This document shows, in pieces, positions 48,261 to 57,826 of a stretch of 64,000 nt of DNA. A model generated the notes under the pieces. The model had not been told where the DNA came from. It worked only from the letters and a program-made list of their open reading frames with translations, and made no database searches. This stretch comes from Alteromonas naphthalenivorans (GTDB lineage Bacteria; Pseudomonadota; Gammaproteobacteria; Enterobacterales; Alteromonadaceae). Location of the stretch: NCBI RefSeq assembly GCF_000213655.1, contig NC_015554.1, positions 2,480,001 to 2,544,000 on the forward strand. Direction: 5' to 3'. Made by a program: the position numbers and the translations under genes. Numbering within the stretch: position 1 is the stretch's first letter; each line of letters starts with the position of its first letter.

Positions 48261-49273
48261 TTATTAGTTTCCTTCGCTGCCACACTTTTATACTCGATAA
48301 TTTCACTATTTTTCTTAAGGAATTTGTTTTTAATGAAACGCAAGCCGCCTTTAAATTCAGCTAATTTACATATTAAGGTTAAAAATGAACGTTTTTTTGC
48401 AAGCCCTTTGCTAGTCATCGATTTACTAAAGTACTTCGAAAGCCGAAACCATTGAAATATAAATACCGCTAGGATTGCAAAAAATATAAAAGGAAATGTG
48501 AATAGTGACAAAATCAACGCTAATGGAAGCAATGCCCCCCAAAGAAAAATACCTCTTACTTCTTTTACGTAATAACGCTCTTTTTCTTTTCCATAACGCC
48601 ATGCACCTTCAAACGCAGCATGGCCATATCGCTCTGCGCGCTTCCACCATGCACTAAATAGGTACAATGCTGCGTCATGATAGGTCATAGCAGCATCAAT
48701 GCGCTTAATCTTCCAACCTTGCTGTCTTAATCGATAACATAGCTCAGGTTCTTCACCCGCAATTATGGATTCGTTGAACCCATTCACTTCCAAAAATGGC
48801 GTAGCTCGGTATAACGCATCTCCCCCACATGCCTTTGCATAGCCAACCGGCGTATCCCATTCAATATCGATTAATTTATTATAAACACTAGCATTTGGAT
48901 TTATTTCACTGCGCCTACCACACACTGCGGCTAAATCAGGCTCATCGCTAAGTGTTTTCAGTGCTAAATCGATCCAGCTTGCATCAACTTGGCAGTCACC
49001 ATCAACAAATTGAATAAAACTAAGTTTTGAAACATGCTGCTTTAAGTAATTGACTCCCGCATTACGAGCCCTTGCTGCAGTGAAGGGGATGCTGGTATCT
49101 AACTCCACAACGGCATAGCCAGCATCTATCGCATTTTGTACGCTGTTATCCGTGGAACCTGAGTCAACATAAACGAAGATAAAGTCTATACTTAACGACT
49201 TAAATGAAGAAAGGCACTTTTGGAATCGCTCGCCTTCATTTCGTCCAATCGCCACTATCCCTATGTTATCCAT
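48257..49273 (-). CDS. Family 2 glycosyltransferase with C-terminal membrane helices
   Basis: A 338-residue GT-A enzyme: IVAIGRNEGERFQKCLSSF, VYVDSGSTDNS, FVQFVDGDCQVD (DGD metal site), GFNESIIAGEEPELCYRLRQQGW. Two hydrophobic helices (about 245-280) anchor it in the membrane. It resembles succinoglycan-type EPS transferases. The donor is unknown. Confidence 0.9.
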   Translation of the reverse strand: MDNIGIVAIGRNEGERFQKCLSSFKSLSIDFIFVYVDSGSTDNSVQNAIDAGYAVVELDTSIPFTAARARNAGVNYLKQHVSKLSFIQFVDGDCQVDASWIDLALKTLSDEPDLAAVCGRRSEINPNASVYNKLIDIEWDTPVGYAKACGGDALYRATPFLEVNGFNESIIAGEEPELCYRLRQQGWKIKRIDAAMTYHDAALYLFSAWWKRAERYGHAAFEGAWRYGKEKERYYVKEVRGIFLWGALLPLALILSLFTFPFIFFAILAVFIFQWFRLSKYFSKSMTSKGLAKKRSFLTLICKLAEFKGGLRFIKNKFLKKNSEIIEYKSVAAKETNK

Positions 49274-49392
49274 GCGTTCACTCTTCTTAACGTAATTAAA
49301 TCTATTGGTTTCAACGCATTTCGCTTCTACGCGAGTTATGCTTACTTACTGTTATCGACAATTAGAACTACTTGCAGCCCAAAAGCACTTCA

Positions 49393-50763
49393 TTAAGTGA
49401 GTAAGGTTACTTTGGTTAGCCCTTCAGAATATAAAAATATACAACCCACTGATACTACGAAAAATACTATAAAAATAAGCGCCTCATAAGTTGGCTTTAC
49501 TAAGACCCCCATACCTTTTACTTTTAGGGCAAGTATGTACGTTGTCAGTCCAGAAATTAACGAAGCAATACATACACCAACAATTCCATAACTAGTTGCT
49601 AATGTAATACCTAATATAACCAATAAGCTTCCTCTAAAGAGAGTCAATAGCGCGAAAGTTTTACTCCTACCGTCAACCATCAACTTATTTAAAGTAACGA
49701 TCAAAAGTAGCTCCGGCAGTGAGGCCATTAAAACAAGTAAGCTTATATAACCGGCTAAGCTGTAACGGTCATCATAAAGTAGAGGAAAGAAATAAGGTGA
49801 AATAAACATCAAGAACAATGTAACTAAAGTACCACCTGCTAAAACTATGTAGCGCCCTTTTTGTATATCATGAACGCTAGCTCCGTTACGACTCATTTCA
49901 CTAAATAGAGGCAGAAGAACTTTTCCATTCAACATGTGACAAACAGTTATCGGTAACATCGCTAGTACCAAAGCCACTGTGTATATTCCGAATGTGTGAG
50001 CGGCCAGTAATTTACCCAAAATAAAAACATTTGCATGTTGCACTACAAATCCAAATGTTGAAGAAACAAATATCCATTTTCCAAACGTGAAAAGCTCGTG
50101 CACAGATGGCTTGTGCCACTCAAAGGAATTATTCGCGCCTTTTAAATAACATCTGTACAAGAATAATCTACTTAACTCTGCTAATAATGCGCCGATCACG
50201 AAAATGAGCGCGTTCTTGTAATAGAAAGCCAGTATTACGGAAACCGAAGTACCTATAACTTGGCCTGCCAGCTGTATACTTGTCACTCTGAAAAGGTTCA
50301 TACTCCGGCTTGCTAAAATTACTTTTATAGGAAAAAGCCCTGAAACAAGAAGCGCGAGGGCAGCCAACGGGATTAAATAAACTAGTTCGCTTCTTTCGTA
50401 GAAAGTCGCTATAGGAAAAGAGATAGCTAGGGTTATCATCCACAACAAGCAATTTCGAATAAACTGGAGCGTCCATGCTGTATTCAAAAATCGAGAATCA
50501 CTGACGTTTTTACTTCTTACAATAGAAGGTACGAGGCCGAGGTCAGATACCATTACCAAACCTTGCAAAATTACTTGGGCAATAGCCATTACGCCGAAGA
50601 TCTCTGGAAATAATAGGCGCGTTAATATCAGATTTGAGAGTAACCTAAGCCCTTGTGATGTAACATGCCCGAAAATCGTCCACAAACTGCCTCGCATAGC
50701 TCTTGCTTTCGTTGAGTCAGAGTGAAAAATTGATTTTAATTTGGACGTTCTAGATATTTCCAT
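49393..50763 (-). CDS. Polysaccharide flippase (Wzx/MOP family)
   Basis: A 456-residue protein with 12-14 helices that would flip lipid-linked repeat units to the periplasm. N-terminal GSLWTIFGHVTSQGLRLLSNLILTRLLFPEIFGVMAIAQVIL is typical of the oligosaccharide flippase (PST) family. With the polymerase candidates and Wzc-like kinase it defines a Wzx/Wzy-dependent pathway. Confidence 0.92.
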   Translation of the reverse strand: MEISRTSKLKSIFHSDSTKARAMRGSLWTIFGHVTSQGLRLLSNLILTRLLFPEIFGVMAIAQVILQGLVMVSDLGLVPSIVRSKNVSDSRFLNTAWTLQFIRNCLLWMITLAISFPIATFYERSELVYLIPLAALALLVSGLFPIKVILASRSMNLFRVTSIQLAGQVIGTSVSVILAFYYKNALIFVIGALLAELSRLFLYRCYLKGANNSFEWHKPSVHELFTFGKWIFVSSTFGFVVQHANVFILGKLLAAHTFGIYTVALVLAMLPITVCHMLNGKVLLPLFSEMSRNGASVHDIQKGRYIVLAGGTLVTLFLMFISPYFFPLLYDDRYSLAGYISLLVLMASLPELLLIVTLNKLMVDGRSKTFALLTLFRGSLLVILGITLATSYGIVGVCIASLISGLTTYILALKVKGMGVLVKPTYEALIFIVFFVVSVGCIFLYSEGLTKVTLLT

Positions 50764-50770
50764 TGTTTAA

Positions 50771-51730
50771 TCAGTTCTTAATGCGTATCGAAAAAGTAGT
50801 CTCAATGGGGTAATGATCTGAACCATAACTCTCTGAGTGCACGAATGTATTGTTACTTTCCAAGCCTTTGAAAAAAATATAGTCAATTTGGATCCAAGGC
50901 CCTAACAAACCTAGTCTTCTCCCCTCTCCAGGCCACGATGAATGCCTAGAAGTAAAGTAAGAATCAATAGTTGCGTTAAAAAAGTGCTTCTTCATTAATA
51001 AAATGGCTGAGTTGAAATGTGTTGCGTTAAAATCGCCAGCAACGATTACAGGCCCTTCTAACTTTTCAGCGGCTTTGATGATTCTTTTCACGCCGTTCAT
51101 TTGTCGATCATTAGCACGCGTTATCGCTTTAGCTCCCCTCACATTAATTAGAGAAACATGATTGTTAAAGTTAAGGTGTACATTTACTACTTCTTGGTTA
51201 CTAATTAACTGTTGCGATAAAGGGTATTTCGAAAAGGTAACTAAATTTTCATATTTAGTATTAACCAAAAAATTGCAGTTAACGCTAACCTTTGGGTTAG
51301 CTTGTAAAAACACAGAGAGGTCAGGAATTTCTTGAACTTGGATTATGTCGTACTTTTGACAATCGATTAATTTCGCTATTTCTGAATAATTCCTATTGTG
51401 TGTCATCTTACTAAAAGTAATAAATGAAAATTTAGAGATCGTATTTTGATCACCGAACAATTCCGCACCTTTATAGGTATTTAGATTTGGAATTATTAGA
51501 GGAATGACAATCGGAGGTACTGCTAAAATTGCTCCAATCCACTTCAATTTACTTCCATTGTAAACCCAGATTAGCAGCAATAGCGCAGCTAAAGCGACTA
51601 GAGGAATTATCTGCCCCATAAAATTCAAAAATTTAAATAGAACAACACCATCATTAAAAATGCCGAAGAACGACCAAACGGCAAGAAGCGCTAACACTAA
51701 AAAAAGTAATATCCGAATTACCGTTATCAT
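50771..51730 (-). CDS. Membrane-anchored endonuclease/exonuclease/phosphatase-fold protein
   Basis: A 319-residue protein with three N-terminal membrane helices (about 3-21, 36-55, 62-80), then an EEP-fold catalytic domain: Glu134 (QVQE), GDFNAT (232-237), Asp283 (IDYIF) and SDH (304-306). All key metal-binding residues are present, so it should cut a phosphate ester, probably in the periplasm. Relatives cleave DNA, phosphoinositides or sphingomyelin. In this operon, 7 bp from the flippase gene, a polysaccharide- or lipid-phosphate substrate is more plausible than DNA, but that is inference. Confidence 0.85.
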   Translation of the reverse strand: MITVIRILLFLVLALLAVWSFFGIFNDGVVLFKFLNFMGQIIPLVALAALLLLIWVYNGSKLKWIGAILAVPPIVIPLIIPNLNTYKGAELFGDQNTISKFSFITFSKMTHNRNYSEIAKLIDCQKYDIIQVQEIPDLSVFLQANPKVSVNCNFLVNTKYENLVTFSKYPLSQQLISNQEVVNVHLNFNNHVSLINVRGAKAITRANDRQMNGVKRIIKAAEKLEGPVIVAGDFNATHFNSAILLMKKHFFNATIDSYFTSRHSSWPGEGRRLGLLGPWIQIDYIFFKGLESNNTFVHSESYGSDHYPIETTFSIRIKN

Positions 51731-51765
51731 TACCTAAGTTCCTTGGTAAATTCACAAAAGGAGGG

Positions 51766-52437
51766 CTATCGACTGCAGCCTTGGAATTTGGTTTCTATTG
51801 AGTTTAGTTTTACTAAATTACAGAAAAATGCTCGTTCGCCGATAAGAAGAGAATACTCGTAAACGTTTTTAAACCTATTGTAATCGGTTAAATTATTTAG
51901 CTGCTCTATTGCTACAGCAATATTTTGAGAATTGAACTGCCTCCAATGCCTCAACATGATAAAAACTAGCTCTTTGGCAACAAATTCGTCTTTGCTGCCA
52001 TATAGGTTCGCCATTTTCACGGCATGGGAAAATTCGCTATCGAACTCCCCAAGTTTAGCTTTAACTCTAAAAATGTTAGCCCAAGTTCTAGGCCATACTT
52101 CACGAACAGCTGCAGACTCTTGGTATACCTTCAACGCTTCTTTTAAATTTTTATTTTTTTCTACTGGATTTTCGTTGGCAAAGGCTAGGCGCTCATAGTA
52201 AGTACCCGCAGTATTTAGGTAATGCGGGTGGGAGGGATGCCAAGCAAGCATTCCATCCACACTACTTTTTACTGAATCAAGCACATTCGAATTTGCTAAT
52301 TCGACACTCTCGGCTTGCTTAAGTTTATTGCTTGCTTTCACATAGTGAACGTTAGCCACACCCCACCGATAAGCCACTATTAACATGCCTAAACAAAACA
52401 AAGTCACTAGAGCTTTTGCAACATATTGCATATTCAT
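51766..52437 (-). CDS. VpsP-like polysaccharide biosynthesis protein
   Basis: A 223-residue protein with one N-terminal membrane helix (about 7-27) and a helical periplasmic part that reads like tetratricopeptide repeats (LAWHPSHPHYLNTAGTYYERLAF, EALKVYQESAAVREVWPRTWANIFRVKAKLGEF). Size, topology and position beside the Wzc-like kinase match VpsP of the Vibrio vps-II cluster. The function of VpsP is not known. Confidence 0.72.
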   Translation of the reverse strand: MNMQYVAKALVTLFCLGMLIVAYRWGVANVHYVKASNKLKQAESVELANSNVLDSVKSSVDGMLAWHPSHPHYLNTAGTYYERLAFANENPVEKNKNLKEALKVYQESAAVREVWPRTWANIFRVKAKLGEFDSEFSHAVKMANLYGSKDEFVAKELVFIMLRHWRQFNSQNIAVAIEQLNNLTDYNRFKNVYEYSLLIGERAFFCNLVKLNSIETKFQGCSR

Positions 52438-52469
52438 TAAGCCGTAAAAACAAACGTTAAAATTAAGCG

Positions 52470-54680
52470 CTAAGCTTTTTCAGTGTCAGCATAGCCGTAA
52501 TAATCGTAGTAGCCCGAATATTCACCGTCTTGCTTGCTTACATCGGCCGCATTCAGCACTACCCCTTCGATAATGCCTCCCGCTTCGCGCAAACGCCTAA
52601 CTGCCGATTTAACCACTTGTTTCTTGGTAGAATCGGCTTTCACAACAAATATGACTGTGTCGGCTAATTTAGCGAGTACCAGCGTGTCGCTTACCGCCTG
52701 ACATGGTGCAGAATCAATCACTATCTTGGTGTATTTATGCTTTAGTTTTTCAAGCAAAGTAGCAAATGCATCACCAGCAAATAATTCAAGCGCATTGTGT
52801 GTGTAATGCCCTGCCGGTAGTATATCAATTCCAGATTGGCTATCTGGTACAATGCAACTTTCAACGTCTACTCCAGTGTTTAAAATATCGCTTAAGCCTT
52901 GCTGATAAGCTGGAAGCCCGAATCGCTTCGCTATAGACGGTTTACGCAAATCAGCATCTATTAATAATACTTTATCCATTTGCCCAAAACTGAATGAAAG
53001 GTTACAAGACGTGGTTGATTTACCTTCACTGGGCACGGCTGAAGTAACGAGAGTTACTACATTGTTGTTGTTTAATTGGCCTAACATATGACCAGTTCTA
53101 ATCGTTTTAACTGCTTCACTGAATAAGCGATATTCTTTGTCAAAATAGATATGAAGCGGTAACACCTGATTTTTCTTAGTACTCACCTTTGGAATTAACC
53201 CTAAGAACTTAGCTTTAAGCTCTTCTTCTATTTCCACCGAGCGTCGGTAAGTATTGTTAAGGAATGTAAGTAGCACTACTACAAAACAGGCAAAACCAGA
53301 ACTTAATACAATAACCACAATGAGTAATTTAGCCTTTGCGGGCTTTACTGGGTACAGAGGCCGTTTAGCTTGGTCTATAAACCTAGCATTTTCGGAACTA
53401 AAGTCACTGGTTATATCTAATTCCTTGAAGCGTCTACTTATTAACTCATTCAGCTCACTTAAACGCGCTACATTAAGCTTTAAGCGATTGAGTTCAGCCT
53501 CTTTACCACTATCGTTCAGTACTTCACTTTCTGCACTAGCAAGCTCTCTTTGCAAGCTAGCTTCAGTTTGCTTTAGGTTTGCTAGCTTCTGAGTTAAATC
53601 AGAAAGCTCACTTTGTACACGAGTACTAAGGCGCGATCTTACTTGCTGTAATTGTGTGTTTGCCGCAATGTATTTAGGGTGTTTGGGGCCGTAACGTTGA
53701 TTAACTTCGTTAAACTGATTTTCCGCTTCTCGTTCAGCTCGCCCCAGCTCTTGAAGTACAGTACTTTCCGTAAATTGACTTAACACTCCCGTATCAAGTA
53801 TTTCTGAAGACTTCGTCTGTGACAAAATGTTTTCTAGGCGAATACGCTGCTCTCGAACTTCAAGGCGACGCTCATTCAAATTCCGTAATGTTTCAGCGTT
53901 TAAAGATTGCATTCCATTACTTGAGCCTACAATTTGCTCACGTCTAATAAACTGCTGCAACTCGTTTTCAGCCATTGCCAGTTCATCAGCAACGCTTACA
54001 TTACGGCTCTGCAGCCACTCTATAGCTTTGTCTGTTTGCTCCATCTTCGCACTAAGGAAGCTGTTGATATAAGCGTTGCCCAACGTATTAATTACATCTG
54101 CGGCTAATTGAGGGTCTTCAGACTGGAAACTGATGTTAACAAGTTGCGTGAAAGCAACCGGTTTAATAGAAATATTTCGTTTGTACCATTCAAGAGTCTG
54201 CTGAAGTTTAATATCTGCAGCGGAAATTTCACTTGTTGATAGTTGTTGTGGTGCGCCAACAAAATCTTTGAGTGATTGCTTCAAAATAGAAACAACAGAA
54301 TCGTCACTAGCGGTGGATAATTGTTTGTCTTCTGAAGTAACTTTGGCTAGTTGAAGCTCATTGATAACTTCTAGTGCTAACGAATCAGATTGCAATATAC
54401 CAAATTGAGTTTTTAAGTATTCTCGTGCTCCCATGTCCATGCTGGGTGCGCTATTGCTAGCAACTGGTGTAGCGTTCTCTTTCTTTATATATAACGTTGC
54501 TTTAGCTTCGTAAATTGAGGGCAGCCTTAATATTAGAAGAGCGGCAATTACGGTTACACCAAAGGTAAATGACACTATTTTCCATTTACTTCGCCATAAT
54601 GCCTTAATGTAAAAACCTATATCGAACTGTTTTTCTTCGGCATTTTCGTTAGCGCTAGACTGTGTTTTTAATTCGTTCAT
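52470..54680 (-). CDS. Polysaccharide co-polymerase / tyrosine autokinase (Wzc/VpsO-like)
   Basis: A 736-residue inner-membrane protein controlling chain length and export. Wzz domain between helices at 34-52 and 451-473, with long coiled coil in between; cytoplasmic BY-kinase domain with Walker A SAVPSEGKSTT (547-557) and Walker A' LLIDADLRKP (572-581). The C-terminal tail is a Tyr cluster (YSGYYDYYGY), the autophosphorylation sites. The matching phosphatase is probably the PHP protein at 60408. Confidence 0.95.
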   Translation of the reverse strand: MNELKTQSSANENAEEKQFDIGFYIKALWRSKWKIVSFTFGVTVIAALLILRLPSIYEAKATLYIKKENATPVASNSAPSMDMGAREYLKTQFGILQSDSLALEVINELQLAKVTSEDKQLSTASDDSVVSILKQSLKDFVGAPQQLSTSEISAADIKLQQTLEWYKRNISIKPVAFTQLVNISFQSEDPQLAADVINTLGNAYINSFLSAKMEQTDKAIEWLQSRNVSVADELAMAENELQQFIRREQIVGSSNGMQSLNAETLRNLNERRLEVREQRIRLENILSQTKSSEILDTGVLSQFTESTVLQELGRAEREAENQFNEVNQRYGPKHPKYIAANTQLQQVRSRLSTRVQSELSDLTQKLANLKQTEASLQRELASAESEVLNDSGKEAELNRLKLNVARLSELNELISRRFKELDITSDFSSENARFIDQAKRPLYPVKPAKAKLLIVVIVLSSGFACFVVVLLTFLNNTYRRSVEIEEELKAKFLGLIPKVSTKKNQVLPLHIYFDKEYRLFSEAVKTIRTGHMLGQLNNNNVVTLVTSAVPSEGKSTTSCNLSFSFGQMDKVLLIDADLRKPSIAKRFGLPAYQQGLSDILNTGVDVESCIVPDSQSGIDILPAGHYTHNALELFAGDAFATLLEKLKHKYTKIVIDSAPCQAVSDTLVLAKLADTVIFVVKADSTKKQVVKSAVRRLREAGGIIEGVVLNAADVSKQDGEYSGYYDYYGYADTEKA

Positions 54681-54704
54681 TATCTACTCTACTTCCTGTA
54701 CCAA

Positions 54705-55238
54705 TCAGAAAAAACTTTGCTTAATAGTAATTACATCACCAGGTTGCAGTGTTTCATCCATGTCTACATTTTCAATTATTTTTGTTGTGCCATCTTCAAG
54801 CTTACGCTTTAGTTCTATACCTTTTTGTGAGCCACGCTCCGTAAGCCCCCCAGCAACGGCAAGAGCTTGAGAAACGGTTAAACCCGGCTGAAAGGGATAG
54901 TCTTTTGGTGATTGCACTTCGCCTAAAATAAAGAAAGGTCTGTATTCTTTAATAAATACATCTACTTCGGGGTTTAATAGATAGTCGCCTTTTAAGCCAT
55001 TTTCTATTAACCAGCGTACTTCAGCGGTAGTTCTTGTTTTTACATTTAACTCGCCCAAAAATGGGTATAGCAGTTTACCTGAAATACCAATTTTAGTATC
55101 AAAGGTTAGGTCTGGTTCCCCATGCACACGAATACTTATGGTATCGCCTGTATCCAACTTATAATCACTACTTTGTGCAATAGAATTAAAGCTTAATGAC
55201 AAAACCATGACTCCAAAAACAACACGAATTAAACTCAT
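54705..55238 (-). CDS. Polysaccharide export protein (VpsN/Wza-like, short)
   Basis: A 177-residue exported protein: signal peptide (1-21, ending SIAQ), polysaccharide-export domain (YKLDTGDTISIRVHGEPDLTFDTKIGISGKLLYPFLGELNV) and an SLBB domain (FFILGEVQSPKDYPFQPGLTVSQALAVAGGLT). It lacks the long C-terminal part of Wza (379 residues) and has no lipobox Cys, so the outer-membrane channel is probably completed by the barrel protein encoded just upstream, whose stop overlaps its start by 4 bp. Confidence 0.93.
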   Translation of the reverse strand: MSLIRVVFGVMVLSLSFNSIAQSSDYKLDTGDTISIRVHGEPDLTFDTKIGISGKLLYPFLGELNVKTRTTAEVRWLIENGLKGDYLLNPEVDVFIKEYRPFFILGEVQSPKDYPFQPGLTVSQALAVAGGLTERGSQKGIELKRKLEDGTTKIIENVDMDETLQPGDVITIKQSFF

Positions 55239-56437
55239 ATTTCCACCTTTAAGCCAATTGTAAACTGCTGATTGTCGTAGTCGTACAGTGCTACATTCGA
55301 ACTGTTAACTAACCATTTTATTTGCGCGTTCAACGACAACCAAGGATTGAGTAAGCGCTGATAAGATGTGAACATATAATGTTGAGTGTCTTTACGCGCT
55401 AAACCTTGCTCATCCCGCTTCTGGAATTCGTATCCCAACTGCGTAATCGTATATTCAGACCAACTGTGTCCCCAGTTTGCACTCACCACTGTGGTTAAGG
55501 TTGCATCACTACCCGCTACACCTTCCTGAGTACTTTGAGTAGCAGATAACGTAACTAACGAATAAGTTTTAGGTGTCCAAACAACTTCAGCGTCTATTGC
55601 TAAATTCGATTGTTCATCTCTTCCAGGCTCATCGTATTCACGGTTTTCAATACCGATTTTAAATTCGCCAGTGGTTTTAGCTAGCCCTTCCCATATAGCC
55701 CCTACTAGAAATGTTAATACCCTTGCATCTCGTGAAGGCTCCGCTACTACATCATTCTTATATGAAATAGTTTGCTGCATAATATCGAAACTGATATTGG
55801 TTACTTGAGCGGGTCGATAGTAAAACCAAGCCGCGACATCGTAGGTGTCACGTTCAAATTGAGAGGTAAAATCGGTGAAATTATCATAGTTGAGTGTTCC
55901 ATAGCCTACACTTAGTCCTAAGCGCCCTCTAGCTACTAAACTTCCAAATTCGTATGAAGCTAAAGCATCTGTGCTACTAAACTGTAACACCTCATCAAAT
56001 CTATCCAGCTCGAATCGTGTTTGTTGTGAGCCTCGTTTTTGATGCCCAAAATTTTGGTTTAACGTCCAGTTTGTTCTATGTCGGCTTGTGGGCTCCCACT
56101 CACCAGCATAACCTATCAATATATCTTCATAGTCATCAGCACTGCTACTGGTATAGCGGGCAATATCTGATGACAATGAGAGTTCATGGCTAGCTTTGCC
56201 TGGCGCAAGTGTCATCAAAACTGACGAGGTAAATTGCCAGAATGCTGAATTGATTTCATTATCGTTAGTGAGTGCTAAATTCTGTTCGTACCCTGTTCCG
56301 AAATAAACAGAAGGAGATATGATAGCGCCATTGTCTAGTTTATAGCCTAAGCTTTCTTGTGCGTGGCTCCGACCAGAAAAGGCCAACACCGATAACGCCA
56401 ATAGCGGGAGTGAAAGTTTTGTGTACTGCTTGTTCAT
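55235..56437 (-). CDS. Outer-membrane beta-barrel protein (VpsM-like)
   Basis: A 400-residue exported protein with signal peptide ending SHAQ. Alternating hydrophobic strands and many aromatic residues at strand ends run to the C-terminal LYDYDNQQFTIGLKVEI, a proper barrel end. It resembles the VpsM barrel family encoded next to short Wza-like proteins in Vibrio and Alteromonas. First gene of the long minus-strand operon. Confidence 0.85.
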   Translation of the reverse strand: MNKQYTKLSLPLLALSVLAFSGRSHAQESLGYKLDNGAIISPSVYFGTGYEQNLALTNDNEINSAFWQFTSSVLMTLAPGKASHELSLSSDIARYTSSSADDYEDILIGYAGEWEPTSRHRTNWTLNQNFGHQKRGSQQTRFELDRFDEVLQFSSTDALASYEFGSLVARGRLGLSVGYGTLNYDNFTDFTSQFERDTYDVAAWFYYRPAQVTNISFDIMQQTISYKNDVVAEPSRDARVLTFLVGAIWEGLAKTTGEFKIGIENREYDEPGRDEQSNLAIDAEVVWTPKTYSLVTLSATQSTQEGVAGSDATLTTVVSANWGHSWSEYTITQLGYEFQKRDEQGLARKDTQHYMFTSYQRLLNPWLSLNAQIKWLVNSSNVALYDYDNQQFTIGLKVEI

Positions 56438-56841
56438 CTTGCTTCCTGCACATGAATAACACGGCTTTTCCGATAAATGTCGATTACTAATAAAATCTTG
56501 AATTGTTATTGTTTCACGACCATGACATTTAAAAATGTTCTATTCGTTTTTTCTGCTATTATTTTCTATTATCATTTTAGCTGGGCATTTAATGAGTTAT
56601 TAGAAGCTAGTGCAGTCTCATAGCAACACAGTTACTGACTGTTTGCTTAAACTATAAGATTTACTTAAGCCTTAGACACTCGCCAACATACATCAGCTGA
56701 ATGCATTAAACGTTCCAGATTACTTTCCATTCCGATTTATTCTACAGACTAAAATTTTAAAATTCCAACTTTTAAAATGCCTAGTATATGATGTAATAAA
56801 CTGCCCGCTGTATAAAGCACCTTATTTTCTGGATAAATGAA
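56438..56841. other. Divergent promoter region of the polysaccharide operon
   Basis: 404 bp between the VpsM-like gene (minus) and the LapG-like gene (plus), A/T-rich. It must hold the main operon promoter. I looked for a JUMPstart/ops element and a sigma-54 -24/-12 site on the minus strand and saw neither. Confidence 0.45.
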
Positions 56842-57444
56842 ATGTCTTCTTCAAAACAAATAGTTATGTATATTTTCGTGACACTTTGTTGTGCTTGCAA
56901 ATCTACTGACCAGCCTAATATAAGTCCGCAGGAAACAATTAATTCAATGAAAAGCATTGCTAGCAGCAAGACAGCATGGCAAAAAATTTCTTATGTGAAC
57001 CAATGGGTTAATAACTCAGCGAAGCAAGGAACAGATTACTCAATTTGGGGACAAGAAGATTATTGGGCCACCCCTTATGAAACAATCGCAAAAGGAGCTG
57101 CTGATTGCGAAGACTACGCCATGACAAAATACTTTCTTCTGGTTGATTTAGGGATACCCAAAGAACGCTTGTATTTAAGCCATGTTAGTTACATTGACCA
57201 AGAAGCACCACACATGGTACTGATCTATCAAAGCATTGAAGATAATGGTTTTTATGTATTGGATAACATCGTTGAAAAAATAACAGCCTCTAACTTGAGA
57301 ACCGACCTTACATATAAATATAGCTTTAACGAAATTGGTATTTGGATAGGCCGACCTATTAATTTCATCAGAAATGAAAAAAGCACACCACACCAATTGT
57401 TAAGGTGGCAAGATACGCTAAACAAATGGAAGTTAGAAAATTAA
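56842..57444 (+). CDS. LapG-like transglutaminase-fold cysteine protease (BTLCP)
   Basis: A 200-residue exported protein. The catalytic triad of the BTLCP/LapG family is visible: Cys89 in DCEDYAMTKYF, His124 in HMVL and Asp141 in VLDN. The N-terminus is hydrophobic with three Cys (LCCACK), perhaps a poor lipobox. LapG cuts the adhesin LapA under control of the membrane receptor LapD and cyclic-di-GMP, but neither partner is encoded nearby. Here it may act on a protein linked to the polysaccharide; that is inference. Confidence 0.85.
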   Translation: MSSSKQIVMYIFVTLCCACKSTDQPNISPQETINSMKSIASSKTAWQKISYVNQWVNNSAKQGTDYSIWGQEDYWATPYETIAKGAADCEDYAMTKYFLLVDLGIPKERLYLSHVSYIDQEAPHMVLIYQSIEDNGFYVLDNIVEKITASNLRTDLTYKYSFNEIGIWIGRPINFIRNEKSTPHQLLRWQDTLNKWKLEN

Positions 57445-57826
57445 GAACACGATGGTAGCTCTTCTATTCCCTTACATTAAATGCTCAACCAAGGTGCTAA
57501 AATGCACAAAAATCGTGCAGTTAGGTTTTAACCTACTGTTTTAGTGAATATTAAATACTACCTATATATTGTCAAGTTTTTTTACACCACCATTTCAAAT
57601 CTGTTACGCAACCATGAAATATCAATAAGCTACAACAAGTTACAAAATAGGCACGATTCTAGCTTACAAACTTTTGAAAGCACTTGGTGTGCAAACTTTA
57701 TCAGTTGGAACGATTTGTGCTTCAGTGAATTCAACATCGCTTAAAGTTTAGCGTGGTTTTGAAGATTACAAGCGATAAATCCCAATTCGTATTGTGGAAA
57801 ATTTGATGGAAAAAAGGATCCCATAA
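57445..57826. other. Leader region of the PEP-CTERM-like gene
   Basis: 382 bp without a convincing gene. A 66-codon frame at 57544-57744 has no ribosome-binding site and is overlapped by the sigma-54-like site at 57705-57722. Confidence 0.5.
57705..57722 (+). promoter_or_regulatory. Sigma-54-like promoter (-24/-12)
   Basis: TTGGAACGATTTGTGCTT matches the sigma-54 consensus (TTGGCACGnnnnTTGCT) at all but two positions, with GG and GC 12 bp apart as required. Transcription would start near 57732, about 95 nt before the ATG at 57827. PEP-CTERM genes are often driven by sigma-54 with the activator PrsR. Confidence 0.62.

Noticed and set aside
56438..56841. JUMPstart/ops (RfaH) element or sigma-54 site for the EPS operon
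   Set aside because: No GGCGGTAG-like core and no GG-N10-GC site in the right place on the minus strand.
57544..57744. 66-codon plus-strand frame from a GTG before the PEP-CTERM-like gene
   Set aside because: No ribosome-binding site, no recognisable pattern, and a sigma-54-like promoter overlaps its 3' end.
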